The translations under genes were made by a program, and so were the position numbers. The notes beneath the pieces were generated by a model, which saw only the letters and a list, made by a program, of their open reading frames with translations, searched no databases and was not told the DNA's origin. Shown here piece by piece: positions 36,706-45,357 of a DNA stretch of 64,000 bases. Numbering within the stretch: the stretch's first letter is position 1; each line of letters starts with the position of its first letter. The stretch lies in contig NZ_JBAXHI010000011.1 of the NCBI RefSeq assembly GCF_037138995.1, positions 1-64,000 on the forward strand, read 5' to 3'. The stretch is from Chlorohelix sp037138995. GTDB taxonomy: Bacteria > Chloroflexota > Chloroflexia > Chloroheliales > Chloroheliaceae.

Positions 36706-36825
36706 CGCGAGATGGCAGACCTTTGAGGAACACCGAGATTTTTCAAGCGTCTGCACAGGGACAAACGAAAAGACAATAGGAATAGTTGTACATGTATCTG
36801 ACAACCATCAATTTGTAGTGGTAAG

Positions 36826-37884
36826 CTAACAAATTCTGGGCAATTGTTCGCCAATCTGCATATCAACTACCCGAGTACCGCCAATGCCTGTTTTTGCTAC
36901 CACCACGCCGGGATGCTGCGCCACAACCGCGCCAATTACAACCGCGCCTTCGCCATGCGGATGCTTTCGCATGCCTTCAAGCAATTTATCCGCGCTGTGT
37001 TGAGGCACAATTGCAATAAGTTTGCCCTCATTGGCTACATGCAAGGGATCCATCCCCAGCAATTCACAAGCGGCTGCCACCTCCGGCTTAACTGGAATTT
37101 TCCGCTCATCAAGGCTGATACCTACCTGTGAGGTTTTGGCAATTTCGTTCAGAGTTGCCGCCACTCCGCCTCTAGTAGGGTCACGCAGCACATGAATATC
37201 GCTGGTAATTTCTAGCATCACTTCCACCAAACCATTGAGGGCTGCCGAGTCGCTGGCAATAGTTGTTTCAAATTCCAGACCTTCGCGCACGCTCATAATA
37301 GCCATACCGTGATCGCCAAGCGTACCGCTGACAATTACCACATCGCCCGGTTTGGCGCGGTTTGGGGCAATGTTAACCCCATTTGGGATAAGCCCGATGC
37401 CACTGGTATTGATATAGATACCATCGCCATGTCCTTTTTCCACCACTTTGGTATCGCCTGTTACAAGCATAACCCCGGCTTTTCGGGCGGCTACTGCCAT
37501 ATCTTCTACAATTTTATGTAAAGCTGCTACGGATAAGCCTTCCTCGATTATAAAACCCGCGCTCAAATAAAGGGGAGTAGCCCCGCTCATTGCCAAATCA
37601 TTTACAGTGCCGTTTACTGCCAAATCTCCGATGCTACCACCGGGAAAAAACAGCGGTTGTACTACAAAAGAATCGGTGGAAAAAGCCAACCGCCCACCCA
37701 AAACTTCAAGCACAGAAGAATCGCCCAACGCTTGTAGGGTCGGATTCTTGAAAGCGGGTAGGAAAAGATGTTCCACCAATTCGGCAGATAATTTGCCGCC
37801 CCCGCCGTGTCCCATCACTATGTTAGGATAATCTCGCAAGGGTAACGGGCAACTCCAACCTTCAAAATTCAACTCATCGGTCAT
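36826..37884 (-). CDS. hypE: Hydrogenase maturation protein HypE
   Basis: 352 residues. HypE, of the PurM/AIR-synthase fold, dehydrates carbamoylated cysteine to thiocyanate, giving the cyanide ligands of the NiFe site; its partner is HypF. Visible: MGHGGGGKLSAELVEH near the N-terminus, TDSFVVQPLFFPGG, and the C-terminal PRIC, whose last Cys carries the modified ligand. ATG 37884 overlaps the hypD stop as ATGA; a longer frame upstream lies inside hypD. No hypF is in the window. Confidence 0.95.
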   Translation of the reverse strand: MTDELNFEGWSCPLPLRDYPNIVMGHGGGGKLSAELVEHLFLPAFKNPTLQALGDSSVLEVLGGRLAFSTDSFVVQPLFFPGGSIGDLAVNGTVNDLAMSGATPLYLSAGFIIEEGLSVAALHKIVEDMAVAARKAGVMLVTGDTKVVEKGHGDGIYINTSGIGLIPNGVNIAPNRAKPGDVVIVSGTLGDHGMAIMSVREGLEFETTIASDSAALNGLVEVMLEITSDIHVLRDPTRGGVAATLNEIAKTSQVGISLDERKIPVKPEVAAACELLGMDPLHVANEGKLIAIVPQHSADKLLEGMRKHPHGEGAVVIGAVVAQHPGVVVAKTGIGGTRVVDMQIGEQLPRIC

Positions 37885-38990
37885 TTTCTTACTACTTCCA
37901 GCTTGATAAAGCGACCATTCTGATAATAGGCAGCACATGCGCCCTCTGAAGAAACCATTGTTGCCCCTAGTGGCTTGCGGGGAGTACATTCTTTGCCAAA
38001 GGCAGGACATTCGTTAGGCTTGAGCATCCCCTGAAGTACCTCACCGCTATGACACAAATCCGACTCTTGGGTTTGGATGTCATGCACCGCAAATTTAATA
38101 GCAGCATCAAAATCGCGGTAACTTTCGCCCAATTTCCAGCCGCTGGCAGGTATCAGCCCAATTCCGCGCCATTTCTGATCGGTAACATCAAAAACCTGTT
38201 TCAGCAAATTCTGAGCAGCTACATTGCCCTCATGATTAACAGCCCTCTCATAAGCGTTCTCAACCTCGGCGCGTCCTGCCTCCAATTGTAAGATAGTGCG
38301 CCGAATTCCTTCCAACACATCGAGCGGTTCAAAGCCGGTAACAACGATTGGTGCTTTATATTTTTCCGCCAGCGGTTCATATTGCCAGTAACCCATTACA
38401 CTACACACATGCCCTGCTGCGAGAAAGCCCTGCACCCGGTTATGAGGAGAGTTAAGGATTGCTTCGATGGCTGGTGGCACCAGCACATGTGACACCAACA
38501 TTGAAAAATTCTTCAACCCCTGTTGCTTTGCCTGAAAAACGGTCATTGCATTGGCGGGAGCAGTAGTTTCAAAGCCAATGCCGAAAAATACCACCTCTTT
38601 TGTGGGGTTCTCACGGGCTAATTTCAGAGCATCCAATGGGGAATAGACGATACGAACATCCCCTCCCTCGCTTTTCACTCGAAACAAATCTTTGGAACTA
38701 CCGGGAACCCGCAACATATCGCCAAACGAGCAGAATATAACTTCAGGGCGGGAAGCAATCAATAAAGCCTTATCTATCATTTCCAGCGGGGTAACACAAA
38801 CAGGACAACCGGGTCCATGAATCAGTTCGATTTCAGAAGGCAAAAGCTGGTCAATACCGTTCCGAATAATGGAATGGGTCTGCCCACCGCATACTTCCAT
38901 AATTGCCCATTTGCGGGTGGTAACGCGGCGTATTTCATCCAGCATTGACTTTGCTAAATTTTCATCGCGAAATTCGCTCAAATACTTCAT
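37881..38990 (-). CDS. hypD: Hydrogenase maturation protein HypD
   Basis: 369 residues. [4Fe-4S] scaffold that with HypC assembles the Fe(CN)2CO group. Catalytic motifs are VCGGQTHS (about 34-41) and GPGCPVCVTP (about 60-69). The C-terminal Cys-rich block (CPAFGKECTP ... EGACAAYY) binds the cluster. Normal length. Eleven nt downstream of hypC. Confidence 0.96.
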   Translation of the reverse strand: MKYLSEFRDENLAKSMLDEIRRVTTRKWAIMEVCGGQTHSIIRNGIDQLLPSEIELIHGPGCPVCVTPLEMIDKALLIASRPEVIFCSFGDMLRVPGSSKDLFRVKSEGGDVRIVYSPLDALKLARENPTKEVVFFGIGFETTAPANAMTVFQAKQQGLKNFSMLVSHVLVPPAIEAILNSPHNRVQGFLAAGHVCSVMGYWQYEPLAEKYKAPIVVTGFEPLDVLEGIRRTILQLEAGRAEVENAYERAVNHEGNVAAQNLLKQVFDVTDQKWRGIGLIPASGWKLGESYRDFDAAIKFAVHDIQTQESDLCHSGEVLQGMLKPNECPAFGKECTPRKPLGATMVSSEGACAAYYQNGRFIKLEVVRK

Positions 38991-39001
38991 AATTACTACT
39001 T

Positions 39002-39253
39002 CTATACCTTAAAATCAAGCTCTTCTTCCAGCAATCCTATTTCCTGAAAGAGCGCCAGCGTTTCTAGCGCCGATTTTTCGTCAAGCTTAGTTATAGCGAA
39101 ACCTACATGCACAATCACATAGTCGCCAACCTGAATATCCGGTAAATATGCTAGGCAAACTTCCTTTTGTATTCCGCTAAAATCCACCTTACCCATACGC
39201 ATATCGCCCACTTCGTAGATCAGTTTAACCTGACCCGGTACTGCCAAACACAT
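39002..39253 (-). CDS. hypC: Hydrogenase maturation chaperone HypC
   Basis: 83 residues, usual size. MCLAVPGQV is the family signature; Cys2 binds the Fe ligand complex after removal of Met1. It shuttles the Fe(CN)2CO unit from HypD to the large subunit. GAAGGAG precedes the ATG. A 56-bp spacer with a short hairpin (TAGTT/AACTA) separates it from the NHL gene. Confidence 0.95.
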   Translation of the reverse strand: MCLAVPGQVKLIYEVGDMRMGKVDFSGIQKEVCLAYLPDIQVGDYVIVHVGFAITKLDEKSALETLALFQEIGLLEEELDFKV

Positions 39254-39309
39254 ATCTAGCTCCTTCTATGATTTTACAGCCGGAATAATTCTATAGTTAG
39301 CGAACTATT

Positions 39310-40422
39310 TTACCCTATTTTCCAGATAACCACCCGATTGTTGCCGGAATCGGCAATAACCAAGAGGTCGCGATGCAGATGCAAGCCATAGGGCCAGCAC
39401 AAAGTGGAGTGAGTAACAGCTTTCCAGTGATTTTCACCGTTAGCATTAAAATTTGGTTGCCCGATTACAGCCTGCGCTTCCGCAAAACAACCCTCGACAG
39501 GCAAACTATCCCAGATTAGCACCCGATTGTTGGCGGTATCAGCTACGGCTAAACGTTTGTTATCACATGTAATGCCGTAGGGAAAACGCAAACGCTGTGC
39601 GCCCTGTGGCACATACGGCAATTCAAGCCCTGTTTCAAAGTTGGGCTGCCCTAGTACCAGATTTGCGGGTTTATCTTCTGATGGAACAGGCGACCAGCCT
39701 AACACTCGATGATTCCCTGCATCCGCCACATATAAAACATCATCGGTTCCGGCAAAATCATGCGCCCAACGGAAAGAAGCCGCGTTTAGTTGGTCGCCTC
39801 GGTTTTCCAAACCTGTTAGGGAAGAATCCTGTCCCAGAATCAATGAGGGAGGTTGCCCTGGTTCAGGCAAACCCTGCCAACCCAACACACGCCGATTTCC
39901 GGTGTCCGCTACATAAAAACGACCGCCGCAATAGCCCAATCCATAGGGCCAGTACATTCCGGAGGCACTGATTGCGTTTCCGCTGTTCGGTTCGATTAGA
40001 TCTAGGTCAGGTTGTCCGAGGGCGTAATCGGGGGAAGTATCGTTTTTCTGTGGCACTTCATTCCAGACCAACACCCGATGATGCCACGCATCCGCCACAT
40101 ACAACCGACCTCCCCAGACTCCTACCCCTGTTGGCAGATGTAAACCATTTTGTGCGCCGCGCCCACTGGCATTAGTACCTTCAGTGAAAAAATCGGGCTG
40201 GCACAATACCACATCGGCGGGTTGCCCGTCATGGTCAGGAAGGTTATGCCAAATTAGAATGCGATGGTTGCCCGAATCGGCGACCACCAGTAGCTTATCA
40301 TCCATAAATACGCCGCGTGGACCGTACATCTGAGAGGGGGTGGGGTGAGCATCCGGCAAAGCTAAACCGCCCGGCGAAGTTGCGCCTAACCAAAGCAAGG
40401 GTTCCATTAGGGCATCACCCAT
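39310..40422 (-). CDS. NHL-repeat six-bladed beta-propeller protein
   Basis: 370 residues. Six NHL repeats are visible, each with a V-A-D-x-G/A-N-x-R-V/I-L-x-W core (for example VVADSGNHRILIW, YVADTGNRRVLGW, VIADSGNNRVVIW). Linkers often read LGQP-D/N-F/L, giving a complete propeller. No signal peptide. ATG 40422 is chosen because AGAGGA lies 7 nt upstream, inside the Rieske gene; ATG 40407 (TAATG overlap) is an alternative. NHL proteins are known beside hydrogenases of this class; probably a docking or assembly factor (inference). Confidence 0.85.
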   Translation of the reverse strand: MGDALMEPLLWLGATSPGGLALPDAHPTPSQMYGPRGVFMDDKLLVVADSGNHRILIWHNLPDHDGQPADVVLCQPDFFTEGTNASGRGAQNGLHLPTGVGVWGGRLYVADAWHHRVLVWNEVPQKNDTSPDYALGQPDLDLIEPNSGNAISASGMYWPYGLGYCGGRFYVADTGNRRVLGWQGLPEPGQPPSLILGQDSSLTGLENRGDQLNAASFRWAHDFAGTDDVLYVADAGNHRVLGWSPVPSEDKPANLVLGQPNFETGLELPYVPQGAQRLRFPYGITCDNKRLAVADTANNRVLIWDSLPVEGCFAEAQAVIGQPNFNANGENHWKAVTHSTLCWPYGLHLHRDLLVIADSGNNRVVIWKIG

Positions 40423-41264
40423 ATGTAATCCTCTATAATCCCAATCTGCACGCTTTCCAGTCCTTCTTGAGGTGCAGTCAGGCACTGCCCGGTGAAAGCA
40501 TCATAGCGATGCCCATGCCAAGGGCAAGTAAGAGTGCCATCTTCTAGGTCAATTACAGCGCGTTCCAACGATAAGCCTTTATGAGCGCAGCGATTGCGGA
40601 AAGCGCCCAATTGCTCCCCAATTTTCACCAGTAAAAAGCTGGAATCGCCTATTTCAAAGCAATATGGCTTGCCTTCCGACACCTCTTCGAAAGCGGGTCC
40701 TTTTAACCAACCGCTCTTTTTCGACTTCTGAAGCGAGGCTACCTGAATCAGTCCTTTTGCAGGTTCCTCCGGTATTTCTATTATATTTATAATTTCCGGC
40801 ACATGTTCCTTGAGCGTTTCTTCCACTAAATTACGCAAGGTGGTGGCAGACTCGGAACGACCTTTGCATGCTCCCAGCAACTTCAAATAGAGTGTACCTT
40901 CTTTGACTTCCAGTGCTTCCACCCCACCGCTATGCAATTGCATGTAGGGTCTGACCAATTCCAAAGCCCTGTTCACGCGAGTTGTCATATCAATCTTTAT
41001 CAGGTCGTGCATCACGAAAAGGGCATAGACCGCAGGGTCGTCCACCAATTCAAACAACAATTCTTTACCACGCGGGTCAGCTTTTAAGCGTTGTATTATT
41101 TTGGTGAGACCATATTTGTGAAATTCTTCAATCGAATTTTTCAGCGTCAGCGCTTTTAGCCGGTCTTCACGGCTGAAAGTGTCGATTTCCTTGAAAGCAA
41201 GGTCAACTTTTTGCGCCAGCGCTTCAAATTCCTTATTAGTAACGGTTGTATCGGTAGCAATCAT
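40407..41264 (-). CDS. NifU-C-like / Rieske [2Fe-2S] fusion protein
   Basis: 285 residues. N-terminal helical region (1-95), then a NifU C-terminal-like domain (about 100-170) and a C-terminal Rieske domain. The Rieske ligands CAH (about 228) and CPWH (about 247) are intact. In the NifU part, the usual C-x2-C reads C-K-G-R: the second Cys is Arg (codon CGT). The domain therefore may not bind a cluster in the standard way. Probably accepts electrons from the hydrogenase. GAGAGG precedes ATG 41264. The assignment of the two domains is secure. Confidence 0.88.
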   Translation of the reverse strand: MIATDTTVTNKEFEALAQKVDLAFKEIDTFSREDRLKALTLKNSIEEFHKYGLTKIIQRLKADPRGKELLFELVDDPAVYALFVMHDLIKIDMTTRVNRALELVRPYMQLHSGGVEALEVKEGTLYLKLLGACKGRSESATTLRNLVEETLKEHVPEIINIIEIPEEPAKGLIQVASLQKSKKSGWLKGPAFEEVSEGKPYCFEIGDSSFLLVKIGEQLGAFRNRCAHKGLSLERAVIDLEDGTLTCPWHGHRYDAFTGQCLTAPQEGLESVQIGIIEDYIWVMP

Positions 41265-41276
41265 ACTAAAAACCTC

Positions 41277-41639
41277 TCAAAATATGGTAGCCTGTTCCAA
41301 TGACTCTTCCACCTTCTGCCGGAATAGCTCGGTAAAAACCTGTTTTGCCATGCTTATCAATACCTGCTCAACAGAACCTTGCAAAGTAATATCGTTTGTA
41401 AGGTTGCGTTTGGAAAGGGCTTTGAGAATGAAACAAGCTCCAGCCACATTATCCAGCAAAAAGTCTTGAAAGATTGCGTCCACATATTGATTTAACCAAA
41501 TGCCATCGCCCTGTTGGTTTTCCCTTAGCTTTTGCAAAGCGTTTTCCGCTCCGGCGTTACGGTGTGCCAACCGCTCAGTATAGCGTGCAACCGCCGTAAC
41601 CAGAAGAAAATCAAACTGCTGTTGCTCATGAATTTCCAT
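41277..41639 (-). CDS. Conserved-looking hypothetical protein of hydrogenase operon
   Basis: 120 residues, mostly alpha-helical, no Cys motif beyond one Cys (GACFILKAL), no TM. It overlaps the TPR gene by 14 nt and is followed 12 nt later by the NifU/Rieske gene, so it belongs to the operon. I do not recognise a family. It may be an assembly or subunit factor. Confidence 0.65.
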   Translation of the reverse strand: MEIHEQQQFDFLLVTAVARYTERLAHRNAGAENALQKLRENQQGDGIWLNQYVDAIFQDFLLDNVAGACFILKALSKRNLTNDITLQGSVEQVLISMAKQVFTELFRQKVEESLEQATIF

Positions 41640-42867
41640 TGTCTAAACCCGCTCCGGCAGTCTGATGCAATTCAAGTTGTTCTAGTAGCCCGGCTACCGA
41701 AGCGGCAGCTTCTGCTTCCCCGCAACTCTCAAATAAAGTTATAGCTTCTTGTAATTTTGAAATAGCGTGGTTAAATATACCCAAATGTGACAGAACATTG
41801 CCCTGATTTGCCAACAACCGAGCATAACCCGCCGGGTCGTTTTCGCGACTCCGCACCCCTAATAATTCCTCGTAAATTTCCACCGCCTGTACCAGATTAT
41901 CTTCGGGATGACCGGAAGGTAGATACACCAGCGCATTTGCCAAATTCAACTGTGTGCTTGCCCACATTTCCGGGTGCGTCTCGCGACGATATACTTCCAG
42001 CGCAGCCCTAAGAGCTTGTACCGCGATTGCCACTCTTAAACGGTCACTGGCTTCCTGTAACGGCATTGCCAGATACGCCAGAGCTAAATTACTTTGCGCC
42101 ATCGCGAAAAGTTCGGGGCTTTTCTCACGGTCAAGCGTCTGCAAAGCCTCCTGATAGCAGCGAGCCGCTTCCAGCAATACGGAACGCCTGCCTTGTGCAA
42201 GTTCATGATTGGCTATGCCGAGATTAAGCCACAATTCCCCACACGCAACCGCCAAATTAGAAGATTCCAACAATCGGATAGCTTCCTGATACTCCTGAAT
42301 AATCGTGTAATTGGAACCTTGCGAGGTTCGCTTTGTATCTGCCAAAGTTCCAAGCAACTGCGCCGCGAATATCGGGGACACCGGGCGAGCAACCTCAACC
42401 GCTCTTTCCAGCAAGGTAATGGCATACTCAGGTTCGTTTAGTTCCAAACAATAGGTTGCCTGCGCCATCAAAACAAGGGCAGCCAGTACAGGGGTAATAT
42501 CATCAACTTCTGCCGGAGGTTGGGCAATATATCCTAAAGTATAAGCTACTACCTGAAGTAAAAATTTAAATTCACCTTCCAGAGAATTATTAAGCCGAAC
42601 ATACTCAGAAGGGCTGGATTGCAGCACAAAGCGGTTATATTGAGCTTCGGGTGAGTTGTCATTTTCCAGTTCATCATAGGCATGCTCTAAATCACCCGCA
42701 AGCGCAAGCATGTAAAAACGCCACTCCAGCGGAACTTCTACCGGTATTTCACCTTTCAATAAGAGCGCCAAAGTGTCGCTGCTCTGCTCAACCAAAGGCA
42801 AAATGAGATAGCCCACTGGTAATGGGAAAATACCAAGCGGCTGAGGATTTAAACGAAACTGCTGCAT
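41626..42867 (-). CDS. TPR-repeat protein of hydrogenase operon
   Basis: 413 residues. Several tetratricopeptide repeats are visible between about 130 and 400 (for example LLERAVEVARPVSPIFAAQL, AARCYQEALQTLD, YARLLANQGNVLSHLG). The N-terminal 100 residues lack repeats (FRLNPQPLGIFPLPVGYLIL). Soluble. TPR proteins accompany hydrogenases of this class and could serve as scaffold. AGGAC precedes ATG 42867. Confidence 0.82.
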   Translation of the reverse strand: MQQFRLNPQPLGIFPLPVGYLILPLVEQSSDTLALLLKGEIPVEVPLEWRFYMLALAGDLEHAYDELENDNSPEAQYNRFVLQSSPSEYVRLNNSLEGEFKFLLQVVAYTLGYIAQPPAEVDDITPVLAALVLMAQATYCLELNEPEYAITLLERAVEVARPVSPIFAAQLLGTLADTKRTSQGSNYTIIQEYQEAIRLLESSNLAVACGELWLNLGIANHELAQGRRSVLLEAARCYQEALQTLDREKSPELFAMAQSNLALAYLAMPLQEASDRLRVAIAVQALRAALEVYRRETHPEMWASTQLNLANALVYLPSGHPEDNLVQAVEIYEELLGVRSRENDPAGYARLLANQGNVLSHLGIFNHAISKLQEAITLFESCGEAEAAASVAGLLEQLELHQTAGAGLDNGNS

Positions 42868-42897
42868 TTTATTTGTCCTATTAAAAGCCTGAAATTT

Positions 42898-43125
42898 TTA
42901 AACCCCTTCGTCAGCAAAACCCGGATCGCGCTCTGCCGTGCGTTTGTACCAGTAAGCCGCGACTTCGGCTGATTTACGGGTCGAGAAAGACCGAATATAT
43001 TTACGGTGAATGAGGGCAATTTCAACCCCACCGGGTTTAAAGTAGGTCACTTCCAGATAAACCGCCCATTGCCCGCTCTCTTCGATTACTGAAGATGAAA
43101 CCTTGCTTTCATCTTTGTTGCTCAT
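42898..43125 (-). CDS. Small protein of hydrogenase operon
   Basis: 75 residues from ATG 43125 (MSNKDESK), preceded by GAGGGG; an upstream in-frame start adds 16 residues with no support. The central part (QWAVYLEVTYFKPGGVEIAL) looks like a beta-rich fold and the end is rich in aromatic and basic residues. No cluster-binding motif. Unknown, but its place between the protease and TPR genes argues for a hydrogenase role. Confidence 0.62.
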   Translation of the reverse strand: MSNKDESKVSSSVIEESGQWAVYLEVTYFKPGGVEIALIHRKYIRSFSTRKSAEVAAYWYKRTAERDPGFADEGV

Positions 43126-43184
43126 ATTACCCCTCAAAGAGCAACCCAATAGATTGAGTCTTACCAACTTCAAATCATCATGTT

Positions 43185-43649
43185 TTAACCGGGAGCGTTC
43201 ACATATTCAAGCAAATGTTGTGCTAGTTTTCTCATCTGCTGCGCTACCGGAGCGGTTAATTCAATACCTGGGCTTATATCACTGACTTCAATCAGATACA
43301 CGGTTATGTGTTTGGGATATTCGTCTTTCAACAACCAACGTCCGAAAGCCAGCGCATGATCCCACCTAAAAGCATGAGAATGTATTTCGTTTAACGATGG
43401 TAGATTTTCAAGTTCTGCTCCGGGTACTTTGAAAAGTGTGCCGGGTGGTGAATTGCTGCGGCAAGCATCTACCAGAATAACCTCGTCTGCCCCACGCATC
43501 TGAAAGGCTACATCCATCCCGGCTGTACCGCCATCCACCAACCGCACATGGGGCGGAATACCCTCTTCCCACAGATGCCTGATTAAAATCGGACCTACGC
43601 CATCATCCCCACGTAGCAAGTTGCCGCAACCAATAATGACTATTCCCAT
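43185..43649 (-). CDS. Hydrogenase maturation endopeptidase (HyaD/HybD family)
   Basis: 154 residues from ATG 43649; a TTG five codons upstream is possible. It cleaves the C-terminal tail of the large subunit after Ni insertion. GCGNLLRGDDGVGP (about 6-19) carries the first acidic Ni ligand, DGGTAGMD (about 39-46) the next, and HSHAF (about 85-89) the His region. It lies just downstream of the large subunit, as usual for a dedicated protease. Confidence 0.92.
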   Translation of the reverse strand: MGIVIIGCGNLLRGDDGVGPILIRHLWEEGIPPHVRLVDGGTAGMDVAFQMRGADEVILVDACRSNSPPGTLFKVPGAELENLPSLNEIHSHAFRWDHALAFGRWLLKDEYPKHITVYLIEVSDISPGIELTAPVAQQMRKLAQHLLEYVNAPG

Positions 43650-43706
43650 TGCCGATTTTCCCAAAAAAGAGGGCAGAGATTAATAATCCCCACCCTCCGT
43701 AGATAA

Positions 43707-45320
43707 TTAACAGAAGTTATTAACCTTGAAACGGGTCAACTCTTTGCCGGTCTTTTCGTCATAGGCATGCACGGTACAGACCAAACAGGAGTCAAAGCTA
43801 CGCGCCACATGACCTAGCTCAATCGGGTCATCAATATTAGATATGGTTGAACCGATAAAAGCCGTTTCCATAGGACCTTTAACATTTTTGGAATCGCGTG
43901 GTCCGATATTCCAAGCAGTCGGCGTAATTACCTGATAATTCTCGATTTTGCCATCCTTGACAACAATCCAATCTGCAAGCGAGCCACGGGCGGCTTCAGT
44001 GGCTCCAAAGCCTTTACCTTCGGCATGCTCTATCGGTTTGATATAAAACTTTTCGTGCAAATCAATCTGATCCAGCCAGCCACGAGCCATTTTCCAATAT
44101 TTAGCTGCTTCATGTACACGAGCCATTGCGCGAATGAATACGCTTGGACCAACTGTTTTAAGGGCATCAAGGAAAAGCGGGTCAGTATCCTGATGGGCGC
44201 TTGCCCCCGAACGTCCGGCGATAACTTGACGCGCTAAAGGTCCGACCTCTAATGGCAAAGAACCGACTCCCGGCACTTCATAGCGCGGCGCTTTCGCCCA
44301 AGTGTATTTACCGTTCTTGCGCCCTTCTTCAGGGTCAATCGGGTCAGTTACGCCATCAAAGGGGTGCAATTGCCCTGAACCTCGATAGAAAGAGTTGGTG
44401 TGGTCTTCCCGTACTTGCGCTTGATCAAAATCGTGATAATTTTTACCGTCATAAATGCCAGCACGGGTAATCAATGCAGCATTACGTCCTTCAATGGTGG
44501 GTTTCTGATAAAGTTCAGGCTGGAAGAATGTACCGGTTGCCAGAAAACCGCCTACACCCTGACCAAATTTATCCAGCCCAATTTCCTGAGCAAAACGGAT
44601 AAAGAAACCGCAATCCGAGTTATACTGGCTTTCGTTTTCATTTACCCAGTTAAGGACATCGTTCCAAGTTTTATTCTCCAACCAGCGATCAATGGAACAG
44701 CCCAGCCAGATTTTTTCCAGCCACGCATCTTTCCAGAATTCGAGGATTGAGATTGCGCGGGTAACATCCGAAAGGGTAGGCGCAGACACCACACCGCCGG
44801 GTATCATAAAGCTGGAATGAGGCCACTGTCCGCCGAACAGAGCGTAAACTTCCACCGGTTTGCTAGAATGTACAATGCTTGGCTCATAGCTCGTTCCAAC
44901 GAACGGAGCAAAGCGACGCACCGCCTCATCATAGCCTTTGAATTTGGCATATTTCCGATTGGTCAGGTCAATTGCAAAAAGAGCATAAAACCAGCGTGGA
45001 ATACTTTGAATGGTTTCGCAAGCTTGCGCTATATTGCGAATCAGGGTGGCATTGTTGGGAACTTGGGTATTCCATGCGGTATCTAGAGCATATACCGCTT
45101 TATAAAGATGACTACCGCCACAAATACCACAGATACGAGGGGTTACGATAAGCCCGGCTTGGGGGTCTTTCCCTTTCAGGATAATTTCAAAGCCGCGAAA
45201 CATCGCCGCTTCGGTCCAAGCATCGGTCACGACCCCATCATTAATTGTTACTCGTACATCCAAGTCTCCCTCAACCCGTCCAAGGGGACTGACATGCAGG
45301 TCAACTGCCTTTGTTGCCAT
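43707..45320 (-). CDS. hhyL: [NiFe]-hydrogenase large subunit, group 1h-like
   Basis: 537 residues from ATG 45320 with GGAG 9 nt upstream. It carries the bimetallic site. The N-terminal pair of Cys is in RICGICGGSH (about 63-72). The C-terminal pair is in DSCLVCTVH (about 509-517), with Ser in place of the usual Pro. About 19 residues follow the His (AYDEKTGKELTRFKVNNFC) and would be cut off by the protease. Operon content suggests the actinobacterial/1h high-affinity type. The subgroup name is inference from context. Confidence 0.9.
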   Translation of the reverse strand: MATKAVDLHVSPLGRVEGDLDVRVTINDGVVTDAWTEAAMFRGFEIILKGKDPQAGLIVTPRICGICGGSHLYKAVYALDTAWNTQVPNNATLIRNIAQACETIQSIPRWFYALFAIDLTNRKYAKFKGYDEAVRRFAPFVGTSYEPSIVHSSKPVEVYALFGGQWPHSSFMIPGGVVSAPTLSDVTRAISILEFWKDAWLEKIWLGCSIDRWLENKTWNDVLNWVNENESQYNSDCGFFIRFAQEIGLDKFGQGVGGFLATGTFFQPELYQKPTIEGRNAALITRAGIYDGKNYHDFDQAQVREDHTNSFYRGSGQLHPFDGVTDPIDPEEGRKNGKYTWAKAPRYEVPGVGSLPLEVGPLARQVIAGRSGASAHQDTDPLFLDALKTVGPSVFIRAMARVHEAAKYWKMARGWLDQIDLHEKFYIKPIEHAEGKGFGATEAARGSLADWIVVKDGKIENYQVITPTAWNIGPRDSKNVKGPMETAFIGSTISNIDDPIELGHVARSFDSCLVCTVHAYDEKTGKELTRFKVNNFC

Positions 45321-45357
45321 TTCTATATCTCCATGAGTTGATCTATAAGAATAACGG

